Shown here: piece after piece, positions 16,103-24,293 of the stretch
Numbering within the stretch: position 1 is the first letter of the stretch
Layout of the letters: every line of letters starts with the position of its first letter
Assembly: GCA_964441755.1 (NCBI GenBank)
Contig: CAYTVG010000031.1
Location: 1 to 29,723 of the forward strand
Length of the DNA stretch: 29,723 nucleotides
Direction: 5' to 3'
Origin: JAUMBM01 sp964441755
GTDB taxonomy: Bacteria; Bacteroidota; Bacteroidia; Chitinophagales; Saprospiraceae
Position numbers and translations under genes: made by a program
Notes under the pieces: generated by a model
Told to the model about the DNA's origin: nothing
Databases searched by the model: none
Seen by the model: the letters and a program-made list of their open reading frames with translations, nothing else

Positions 16103-19100
16103 CTAAATTGATTCTTCAAGAATAAATTTTCTAACGGTAAAATCAATATCCTGAGAGTTTATACCGCCATTGGGGTTTTCTTCTGTCAGAATTAATATTC
16201 TTTCATCTCCAGGCTTTGCCTCTGTATGCAAAATAAATCCATCCTGCATATAACCCTCCAATTTTTGCAGCCATTTCTCCCGATAATCGGTTTTCGTCAT
16301 CATCCCCAAGTGCTCCCAATAAAATCGTTTGCCAGTTAAAAGATTATCAATAGTAAAATCCGGCTTTATAGTCCTTTCCGAATTATTCAATTTCAATTTG
16401 TCTTCATAAGCATAAGTAATTTGCCTTTTGTATTTATTCAGACAATTGGCTATAATTACCTCATTCTTACTAAGCATTGGTTCACCTCTCTCACTTATAT
16501 TTACATACCTTGCATCGTACCATTTTTGCTTTAACTGTTTCACCTTTGGTAAGCTGAATAGGTCTGTAAATCTTCTTGCAGTTGACGAAGCATCTGTTGA
16601 GGCTAATCGGATGAAATCTCTGAAATCGCCTTGATGCAAAATAATAATCTTCTTTTCCTGTCTTGTTAATGCGGTGTAAAGTAACTCTCGGCTTAAAATT
16701 GTACCCTTGGAGGGCATTACAAAAAAGACTTTTTCAAAGCCACTACCCTGAGATTTGTGTACAGTTATTGCGTAGGCTAATTCTAATGAGTATTTCCCTC
16801 CTTCCCCCAATTGATCTGCCCAAAATACATAGCTATAACCGGGCTGCGTAGAAAAAGTAATTTCAATATTAGGTTCTCCTTTTCGACTTCCATCTTTTGC
16901 TCTGAACTCTCCGGTTACAACACCTATTTCACCATTAGCAATATAATTCAATGCTTCACCTTTTTTATCAGAAGGTTTAATCAACTGCCAATTCTCCCAA
17001 CGGATATTTCTTAAATTAATTACCTTATCACCATACACTATGTTATCATTGCCTTTAGGCTTTGCAACCTTTCTCTTTTGAAAATAACTCGAACCTTCAG
17101 GCCGAATATTTAGTGCCAAATCAATGAAGGGTTTTCGATAGGTTGTTTGAAAGAACTTATTTACTTCCCTTACACCATATCCGTATCCATTTACAGGTGA
17201 TATGACCTGCCATTTTTCAATTTCCCGTTCCGCAAAATCATAATTGAAGTATTGATAATTGCCAACATCTTTTGCACCAATTTTTCTGTTGAAGGATTTA
17301 ATTATGTCATTCTGATCTAAGGGTAATTCTTCAGATACAACCTGCTCAAATAGTTCTCTAAAATCTTTACTCTCATACCATTTCACTAACCGGATATGTT
17401 CTGATTTAATTGCCCCTGATGAAATCGCATGAAATACCTCTAAGTCTTCTTTGGTGGGTTCATCACTAAAACAACGACTTAATGCAACATCCCAACGGAA
17501 ATCACCTGCATTACTTTGTCGTCTGATCTTCTTTAATTCTGCATATGCAGAACCTGAAAAAAAATCCGCCTTTTCAAATGTCCTTGGCTTAATCTCACTT
17601 ATTATATCAACAAAAGGTCTTCCTGTACCGATTGGTGGCAACTGTCTGTAATCACCCACCAGTATGATCCTATCAACTGGGCCTAAAGCATCAAACAATG
17701 CTGCCAATTGTTCCTCGGTTAGCATTGATGCCTCGTCAATAATGATGTTCTTTGCAGATGAACTTTTCCCTGCGTCTTCATTTATAAAATAGGTGCCTGT
17801 CATCGCATCATACCTATCAGGATATAGAAACTGAGCAATTGTTTTGGCGTCATGCCCTAATTTAACTCTTGCTTTACCTGTAGGAGCTAATTTCAATACG
17901 CCACCACGGACTATTTCATCCTGCCTCTCAAAAATTTCCAGCAAAGAGGTTTTGCCAGAACCAGCCGGGCCAATCAACACGGAGAATTTGTAATTGGTCA
18001 AAACGTTTAATGCTTCTGCCTTTTCATTTCTTGCAGCAATTTCATCTGCATAGTCAGGACTATTCGGATCTAATAATGGGAATTTCTTATGGCTATTAAT
18101 AAGTTTTAGCCAATCCTTTTGAATGTTATATGGCTTTGATACAATTTGCTCAATATTTAAACGCTGTCTGATAATTGTTTTTAGCTCTGCCAAACGTTGC
18201 AATTTGAGAAACAAAGTAGGATTTGATTTGCTTGGCTGAATAGATGTAATCTCTTTTATAAAAAAATCTTCTTCTGATTGAGTGGTCAGGATATCCTCAT
18301 CAATAGGAAAATTTTCATCCATTGCTTTCGTCTTCATTCGCTCCAAAACTTCCTCAAATGGCAATAATGAATGCCCTTCCGCTGCTGCTGCTTCTAAAAT
18401 GAATACTGAAAATGCCCGTACTCTTTTCTCATCCAAGTTATCTGTTAAAGCAGTTTCAGCCGGTAATGGAAACGCTATTTGAATTTTTTCAGGTGGTAAA
18501 AGTGCTTTATCTACCTGACGAAAGGAAATACCGGAGGCTTTAAATCTTGTCTTTTCATAAAGCAAGTAAAGATTTTCTGAAATCTCTTGTATTGATCCAA
18601 TTAATTCAACATGGTTTTCTATAATAAAAGTTGCCTGATCATTATTCAACTGGCAACGGCTTATAAGCTTGAAAAACTCTCTTTTCTTCACAGGTTTCCC
18701 TTTCCATATACGCTGTGCAGTAGCGTTGAATAATTTTGCACCTCTGTCCTTAATATACTTTTCCGGTTCTATAATACTTTCCTCAAATATTGACCAAGGA
18801 TTTGTTTGCAAAAGGTCTCCATCTTTCTGAAGTATATATTTCTCTATCTCCCATGCGATGGTATTGCCATCTTCAATATTTAATGCACTTAAAACGGGAC
18901 CCATTCCCGGGAAGGCTCCTCTCATATCCCAGATAGCTGAAATTTCAGCATCAATCCAATCCAACTCTTTCCTAAAAGATTTTTCCAGCAACACTTCCGA
19001 CTTTTTCAAACTCTCAGCCATATTCAGCAATGCATCAATAGCCGTATCGTGTTCAACTAATTCTGAGGCAAAAGAAAATTGCTTATAATCAGATGCAAGG

Positions 19101-19909
19101 GCAGCGTACTCTTTTAAATCGACCTCTATGTTATTGTTTTTTGTAAAATCAAGAATATCATGGTAAGGCAACAGAAATCCGTCAGGACTATTGGCAGTTA
19201 ATGTATGTTCAACGCATCTATCCCACGGATGGCTTTTATGGCCAGTGTAGCCCTTATCAAAATTGTATTCAAGTATTGCACCAGGTTCGTTCTTCACTTT
19301 GGCTACACCTACAATTACTCTTTCGTTAGTTTCAGAAAAGGGTGTGTCTTTGCAATAAAAAAATATTAGAGACTGTCGTTTTTTAAGACAACCAAAGAAT
19401 GCATCTAATAATATTTTCTGATTAGCCGCATGCTGAACCCAAATATTCCCTTCAAACCCCAAATTCTCGTCAACTTCCTGTTCCAGGTCGGCATCATACT
19501 CCAACTCAAAAACATGTGCTTTTTCGGAAAAATGCGGATTATCATCATCACCCTTGCTTTTCATCATCCACAAAAAGGGAACTGCATTGAAAGAATAAGG
19601 TTTGTGAAAGTATAGGCCTGGCTTGAAATCCTTAAACATAGGATTAATTTTTGTCCAGGCATGAGTTAACTCTCTTGTGTAGCTATTTGGTGAAAGGAAA
19701 GTGCCTTTCTCTGAAATGCAGGGTGGAAAGTTTTCTTCTGTGATGGTCGTATCGGATGGCTCAGCATCAGGGTTTTTTGTAGCATCAACACGAGGCAATA
19801 TTCTGCAAAACGAGTTGTCCAAAACACTACAACAGGTTTTTCCATTCCATTTATTATCATGCCAAGGTACTCTTGCTGATAGATGCTTAATTGGTAAATT
19901 TTTGCTCAT
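16103..19909 (-). CDS. RecD-like SF1B helicase with C-terminal PD-(D/E)XK-like nuclease domain
   Basis: A 1268-aa protein, last gene of the five-gene operon. The RecD-type 5'-3' helicase core has Walker A GPAGSGKT at 647-654, motif II DEAS at 725-728, motif III GDYRQLPP, motif V AITVHKSQGSGF and motif VI YTALTRQ. The first 640 residues are large and unassigned; they begin HLSARVPWHDNKWNG with cysteines at 26, 27, 35 and 64, possibly a metal or nucleic-acid site. After the helicase (about 1155-1235), LSKNEVIIAN...KPDFTI...FYWEHLG has the E...D...E layout of a PD-(D/E)XK-like nuclease. The upstream AAA+ gene ends 73 bp before its ATG, the only notable gap in the operon; I see no TAnnTTTG box there. 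Probable role: unwinding and cleaving foreign or damaged DNA. Confidence 0.88.
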   Translation of the reverse strand: MSKNLPIKHLSARVPWHDNKWNGKTCCSVLDNSFCRILPRVDATKNPDAEPSDTTITEENFPPCISEKGTFLSPNSYTRELTHAWTKINPMFKDFKPGLYFHKPYSFNAVPFLWMMKSKGDDDNPHFSEKAHVFELEYDADLEQEVDENLGFEGNIWVQHAANQKILLDAFFGCLKKRQSLIFFYCKDTPFSETNERVIVGVAKVKNEPGAILEYNFDKGYTGHKSHPWDRCVEHTLTANSPDGFLLPYHDILDFTKNNNIEVDLKEYAALASDYKQFSFASELVEHDTAIDALLNMAESLKKSEVLLEKSFRKELDWIDAEISAIWDMRGAFPGMGPVLSALNIEDGNTIAWEIEKYILQKDGDLLQTNPWSIFEESIIEPEKYIKDRGAKLFNATAQRIWKGKPVKKREFFKLISRCQLNNDQATFIIENHVELIGSIQEISENLYLLYEKTRFKASGISFRQVDKALLPPEKIQIAFPLPAETALTDNLDEKRVRAFSVFILEAAAAEGHSLLPFEEVLERMKTKAMDENFPIDEDILTTQSEEDFFIKEITSIQPSKSNPTLFLKLQRLAELKTIIRQRLNIEQIVSKPYNIQKDWLKLINSHKKFPLLDPNSPDYADEIAARNEKAEALNVLTNYKFSVLIGPAGSGKTSLLEIFERQDEIVRGGVLKLAPTGKARVKLGHDAKTIAQFLYPDRYDAMTGTYFINEDAGKSSSAKNIIIDEASMLTEEQLAALFDALGPVDRIILVGDYRQLPPIGTGRPFVDIISEIKPRTFEKADFFSGSAYAELKKIRRQSNAGDFRWDVALSRCFSDEPTKEDLEVFHAISSGAIKSEHIRLVKWYESKDFRELFEQVVSEELPLDQNDIIKSFNRKIGAKDVGNYQYFNYDFAEREIEKWQVISPVNGYGYGVREVNKFFQTTYRKPFIDLALNIRPEGSSYFQKRKVAKPKGNDNIVYGDKVINLRNIRWENWQLIKPSDKKGEALNYIANGEIGVVTGEFRAKDGSRKGEPNIEITFSTQPGYSYVFWADQLGEGGKYSLELAYAITVHKSQGSGFEKVFFVMPSKGTILSRELLYTALTRQEKKIIILHQGDFRDFIRLASTDASSTARRFTDLFSLPKVKQLKQKWYDARYVNISERGEPMLSKNEVIIANCLNKYKRQITYAYEDKLKLNNSERTIKPDFTIDNLLTGKRFYWEHLGMMTKTDYREKWLQKLEGYMQDGFILHTEAKPGDERILILTEENPNGGINSQDIDFTVRKFILEESI

Positions 19910-19982
19910 AGATAATATATTAACAGTATTTTATCTTTATGTTCATATTTTCATTATGTGTAATTAGCAATGAATACAGGCT

Positions 19983-21599
19983 TTAATCAAAGCTGCGATT
20001 CAATTCCTTCTCAATCTTTGTTAGTGGAACTTCCTCTGTACCTTGCAAATCTTCATTGTTTACTGCACCTGCCTGTTTTGCTCGGCTTTTTGCCCACTTC
20101 CTTAAAAACTCTATTTGATCCTTCATTGTCTTCGAAAGTGGAACGGTTTCCTTGATTGCATTAATAATGTGTATTATTTGCAACCTCGGTTCATTACGAT
20201 TTTCAGTGTAAGCTGCAAATTTTGCCTCCTTAACACATTCTTCGATTTCTGCACCATTAAACCCTTTTGATTCTTTAGCCAGTTTGTCAAGACCAAAATC
20301 ATCAGCTTTCTGATTAGTGTTTTTCAAGGCATTTGTTAAGTGGATTGAGAAGATGCTTTTTCTATCTGCTTCAGAGGGTAGGTCAACAAAGAAGATTTCG
20401 TCAAACCTACCCTTTCTGAGTAGTTCCGGTGGAAGCATGGAAATATCATTTGCAGTAGCAACCACAAATACTGGCTGCACCTTTTCCTGCATCCAGGTAA
20501 GTATCGTAGAAAATATTCTTGATGTAGTTCCACCATCAGTAGAACCGCTACTTTGAACACCTGAAAGCCCCTTTTCAATTTCATCAATCCAGAGAACACA
20601 AGGAGCAACTGCCTCTGCTGTTGCAATTGCCCTGCGGATATTGCTTTCACTGCTGCCAACTGTTCCCTCAAAAACTTTTCCGATGTCTAACCTAAGCAAC
20701 GGCATATTCCATAGAGAGGCAATACACTTAGCTGTCAAACTTTTTCCGCAACCCGGAACGCCTAAGAGCAATAAGCCTTTGGGCTCAGCCAATCCCCAGG
20801 TTTGAGCTTTGAAATCAAATGCCTGTTTACGTTTTTCCAGCCACGCCTTCAGGACTTCCATACCGCCCACGTTCTTCAAACTCTCATTTACATGATAGTA
20901 GTCAAGTAATCCACTTTTTTTTATGATTTGTTCTTTCTCAAATGCTACTATTCTCGGTGAATTAATACCCATTTTATCTTTTACTGCTGCAAGACAATAA
21001 GCCAGATCAGCTTCCATTACTGTCATGCCTAATGCGGAATCAATCAATTTCTTTTTAAGGTCGTTATCAATTTCCGCATTTGCATTTTTCACTACACGGC
21101 TCAAAACACTTTCCAAATCAACTCTGCCGGGCAAGGAAAGCTCAACTACAGTAATGTATTTTTCTAATTCAACCGGCAATCTTAGTACTGATGATACGAT
21201 TATAATATGCTTGCGATAAAAACGCAATTTTTCAGCTAACTGCCTTAGCTGAATCTTGATGTTCCTTTCTGAAATAAAATCATGGAAATCCTCCAAAACA
21301 TATATTTCAGAATCATCCTTCTCAGATTGCGAAGAAATATGCTTTAATAGTTGTTCAGGTTCTTCAATATTTTCAAGAAACGTTGTACTTCCGTAATTTA
21401 AATCCCGCAGACCCAACCCATCTACGCAATTCCATTCATAGAACTGATAATTCTTGTTAAGGATCTTGGCAATACCAATCAATTTTTGTTTAGTACGGTC
21501 GTATTCAAATGTTGTCAGATATAACACCGGATAATATGCTTTAAGCATATCCTGAATCTGACCATAAGGGTCACTGTTGAATTTATTTATTTGTGACAT
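19983..21599 (-). CDS. Ycf46-like AAA+ ATPase
   Basis: A 538-aa FtsH/CDC48-type AAA+ protein resembling cyanobacterial and plastid Ycf46. The N-terminal 225 residues form a RecA-like non-canonical part (YPVLYLTTFEYDR..., a tidy VLEDFHDF strand and IIIVSSVLRLP). Then come the Walker A GVPGCGKS at 280-287, Walker B VLWIDEIEK with D339 and E340, sensor 1 ATAND, and arginine fingers in LLRKGRFDE. The lysine-rich C-terminal tail extends past residue 480. Its ATG directly abuts the stop of the DUF1257-like gene (0 bp between). Ycf46 and Ycf35/DUF1257 genes travel together, so these two products likely form one machine. AAA+ identity is certain; the Ycf46 label is by recall. Confidence 0.88.
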   Translation of the reverse strand: MSQINKFNSDPYGQIQDMLKAYYPVLYLTTFEYDRTKQKLIGIAKILNKNYQFYEWNCVDGLGLRDLNYGSTTFLENIEEPEQLLKHISSQSEKDDSEIYVLEDFHDFISERNIKIQLRQLAEKLRFYRKHIIIVSSVLRLPVELEKYITVVELSLPGRVDLESVLSRVVKNANAEIDNDLKKKLIDSALGMTVMEADLAYCLAAVKDKMGINSPRIVAFEKEQIIKKSGLLDYYHVNESLKNVGGMEVLKAWLEKRKQAFDFKAQTWGLAEPKGLLLLGVPGCGKSLTAKCIASLWNMPLLRLDIGKVFEGTVGSSESNIRRAIATAEAVAPCVLWIDEIEKGLSGVQSSGSTDGGTTSRIFSTILTWMQEKVQPVFVVATANDISMLPPELLRKGRFDEIFFVDLPSEADRKSIFSIHLTNALKNTNQKADDFGLDKLAKESKGFNGAEIEECVKEAKFAAYTENRNEPRLQIIHIINAIKETVPLSKTMKDQIEFLRKWAKSRAKQAGAVNNEDLQGTEEVPLTKIEKELNRSFD

Positions 21600-22229
21600 T
21601 TATTTCTTATTTACTGATATTGTTTTTTTGTTTTCACAAAATGTTTTGTGTTTATACTTTAAGGGAATCTTCTTTCCGATTATTTCCCTCTTTGAACCCA
21701 TAATAACTTCTAACTCTAACATGGCCTTATCTGCCAATTCATGAATATCTCTTGGAATATAGTCACTATCGGTTTTTACCGATCCATCCTTCAAAACCGT
21801 GAACTTTATTTGAGTAACTTTCTCAGTTTCTTCTGAAAGTTTACTTCTCCCTACCATATAAAAACTGACTTTCTCTTCGGCATTAGCTTTGAACTTGTCA
21901 TTACACTTAAAGGACCACCCTTGTTTCTTGAACTCTCTGATAATTGATTCTTCAGCATACTTCACATTTAGTTCATAGAATGCTGATTGCAATTCATTAA
22001 CCTTGCTTTTAGCATTTTTTAAATAATATGTATTATAGGTAACCTTATTGCCAACGATTTTCATCGCATATTCACCACGCAAATTCTCTCCTGAATTTAA
22101 TTGAAATATTGTTAGCTCATTTGCAGACTTTACAAACTTCCATCCCAGCTTGGTACATGCCTGAACAAGAACTTCCTGGTTCATTACATCAGGATTTTTT
22201 GCAAAAGTGGATATTTCAAAACATGACAT
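21600..22229 (-). CDS. Ycf35/DUF1257-like protein with DUF2997-like tail
   Basis: A 209-aa protein. Residues 1-115 resemble Ycf35/DUF1257: a short MS.F.IST start, a GW/F-V-K element, a Y...Y...NELQSAFYEL stretch and a final YAEESIIREFKKQGWSF that parallels the YA...V...A...GF end of that family. Residues about 137-190 resemble DUF2997 (IKFTVLKDGSVK...LADKAMLELEVIMG), often fused to or next to DUF1257. No catalytic residues are known. The neighbouring Ycf46-like ATPase starts at the next base, which supports the assignment. The product is probably an adaptor or substrate-binding partner of that ATPase. A short downstream lysine-rich tail follows. Confidence 0.65.
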   Translation of the reverse strand: MSCFEISTFAKNPDVMNQEVLVQACTKLGWKFVKSANELTIFQLNSGENLRGEYAMKIVGNKVTYNTYYLKNAKSKVNELQSAFYELNVKYAEESIIREFKKQGWSFKCNDKFKANAEEKVSFYMVGRSKLSEETEKVTQIKFTVLKDGSVKTDSDYIPRDIHELADKAMLELEVIMGSKREIIGKKIPLKYKHKTFCENKKTISVNKK

Positions 22230-22232
22230 AAA

Positions 22233-24293
22233 TTATCTTTTTTTGGGATTTTTTCTCTGTTGTGTTGAAAAATTAAATGTTCGCAGACTCGCAAGCATTT
22301 CAGCAACCTCGTTGACAACGGATATTTGTAATTCAAGAAGATCCTTGAACTCATCTCTTAACTTCTCAAATTCGTTTTCTAAATTCTTTTTTCTATCCGG
22401 TGAAATTGTTTGCTTTAAAAGTTCTTCTGCCTGCTTCCGATAATCGGCAGTTTTACTTTCAAAGAACTTTTTCCTGTAATAATTCAGATTCTCTAGCTTA
22501 TTTTCTTCGAGTGCTTCATAAGCAGCATCAAATTGCTCGATACCCTGACCTATAAATGGTTTCAGTTTACTGTAATCAATTGTCTTCAACTTTTGCAAAT
22601 ATGCCCTATCTACTTTCTCAGGTGGATTTTGACAAAGTGTATTAAAATCCTCTATTGCTTTATTAGCATACTTTAATCCAAACTGTCTTATTACATCGGC
22701 AAACTCTTCCTGAACTTCCTCATTCCAGTCCATTCGGGTCATTTTCTCCTGCCTTACCTTTTGCAAACCCTGACTTACAAAAAAGGACAGTATATTATAG
22801 CTGCCGGTATAATATAAATTACTACCGTCTTCCTTACGGAGCCATACATTCTTGTAATGGAAGGCTGGAAGTTGATGGAGGTAAAAATTATGATACCGTT
22901 TCTCTAAATCTAAAAGTTTATCAAGAGGCTCATCATAAGCCATTATCTGTCCTGGTTCTTCCGGTTCGGAATAGGCAATGAATATTCTGCCTCCCTTTTT
23001 AAGATATTTCTCAAAGAAAGGAATACGTTTGAAGGTTGCATTCTTAATCCAAGGGCTAATAATCCATAAGTCATTAGCTGTTTCATCAAACAATCTTTTG
23101 AGTTCCACCTCAAATTCAAGTGAATTGAAGTGACGTCTAATAGCCTCAACCTCTTTTTGGATTTCTTTAATCTTCCCGACGTCCTGAGTTTGGATAGCTT
23201 CATCAATTTCTATCTGCTTTTGAATAAGATCCGATTCAAGCTCAATTTGCTCTGTCTGTTTATCTTCCTCAGTAAACTCTATTGCATCATCGACCTTGAC
23301 TAACTTTTCAAGCAATTCCTTTTTAACATCCCCCTGATCATCTAAAGCCTTTGATAAATAATCAATTATGATATTTTGTTTCTCATCATATACTAATGCC
23401 CGAAGGGTATTCTCCCTGAAATTTTCCAAGAGAATAACCCAAACTTTAGCTTTCAAGCTATCCGCTGAAATCAATTCCGCTGATTGCAGAAGATAATTCT
23501 TTTCAGGAAAGTGAACTTCTGGTGCCTGATGTTCTGCCAACGCTCTTATAGCCTGCAAACTATCGGGAAGGTTTGAAACCTGTGATTGTGTCTTTTCGCT
23601 CTTCAGCTTGCTAAAAACACTTTTCACATTAGCCGCTGTGTTGCCAATTAGATCAAAATACAGTTCAAAGTTTCTGGTGAAGGTGGAGAATTTAACCCCA
23701 TTCCTTGCATAATCAATTCCAGTATCGGAAAGCCACATGATACTTTCGTCACCTTCCAGCATTTTATCATCCTTCAAATCTTGAATTGCTTTAAGAAGAA
23801 TCTCCTTTTCAGCTGGGTCTTTTAGAATATCAAATCCAAGTATATTACCAATTTTTTCTGCTGACATTTGCTCTGTGAGCAGTAAATCACAAAGCACTTC
23901 ATCAAACAAATTGAACTCAACAGGCTGTGAGCATTCACCCCTGTATTTTGTAACTGTAAAACTCCAGTCAAACTCAGTAAAGCCTATTATTCTTTCAATC
24001 AGCTTTTTCTCTTTACTACCAGCCTCAATTATTCTTAATTCCAAAGGAATTTGATCCGATGCAGGAACTTCTTCTTTCTTTGCCTTATTTGATTTTGGAG
24101 ACTGCTTTTGAAACTCCTTTCGCTTCTCTGATATAAAGGCTGGGAAGTTATTTTCGATTATCTCAACAATCACTTGTGAAAATGATTCATTGGGATCTTC
24201 ATCACAATTGAAGCCATTTGTACGAAGAAACTCTGCAATATCTGAAATACTTGCGTTTAACTCTCTTGCTATTTTAGATAATCGCTTTTTCAC
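22233..24293 (-). CDS. PLD-like nuclease-fold protein with IF2N-like N-terminal domain
   Basis: A 686-aa protein. Residues 1-50 (LSKIARELNASISDIAEFLRTNGF) look like the small IF2_N-type helical nucleic-acid-binding module. The middle (about 75-320) is unassigned, and 320-400 is acidic coiled coil. Residues about 405-510 resemble a phospholipase D/endonuclease fold: DLWIISPWIKN, GGRIFIAYSE, then an HxK motif H479-Y-K481 followed by TGSYN at 496-500. The usual aspartate of HxKx4D is not in register, and only one HxK is obvious, so it would act as a dimer or be inactive. The C-terminus is helical. The start is GTG, overlapping the helicase stop (GTGA), so it is translationally coupled. PLD nucleases beside SF1/SF2 helicases are typical of DISARM-like defence loci. 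Confidence 0.75.
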   Translation of the reverse strand: MKKRLSKIARELNASISDIAEFLRTNGFNCDEDPNESFSQVIVEIIENNFPAFISEKRKEFQKQSPKSNKAKKEEVPASDQIPLELRIIEAGSKEKKLIERIIGFTEFDWSFTVTKYRGECSQPVEFNLFDEVLCDLLLTEQMSAEKIGNILGFDILKDPAEKEILLKAIQDLKDDKMLEGDESIMWLSDTGIDYARNGVKFSTFTRNFELYFDLIGNTAANVKSVFSKLKSEKTQSQVSNLPDSLQAIRALAEHQAPEVHFPEKNYLLQSAELISADSLKAKVWVILLENFRENTLRALVYDEKQNIIIDYLSKALDDQGDVKKELLEKLVKVDDAIEFTEEDKQTEQIELESDLIQKQIEIDEAIQTQDVGKIKEIQKEVEAIRRHFNSLEFEVELKRLFDETANDLWIISPWIKNATFKRIPFFEKYLKKGGRIFIAYSEPEEPGQIMAYDEPLDKLLDLEKRYHNFYLHQLPAFHYKNVWLRKEDGSNLYYTGSYNILSFFVSQGLQKVRQEKMTRMDWNEEVQEEFADVIRQFGLKYANKAIEDFNTLCQNPPEKVDRAYLQKLKTIDYSKLKPFIGQGIEQFDAAYEALEENKLENLNYYRKKFFESKTADYRKQAEELLKQTISPDRKKNLENEFEKLRDEFKDLLELQISVVNEVAEMLASLRTFNFSTQQRKNPKKR

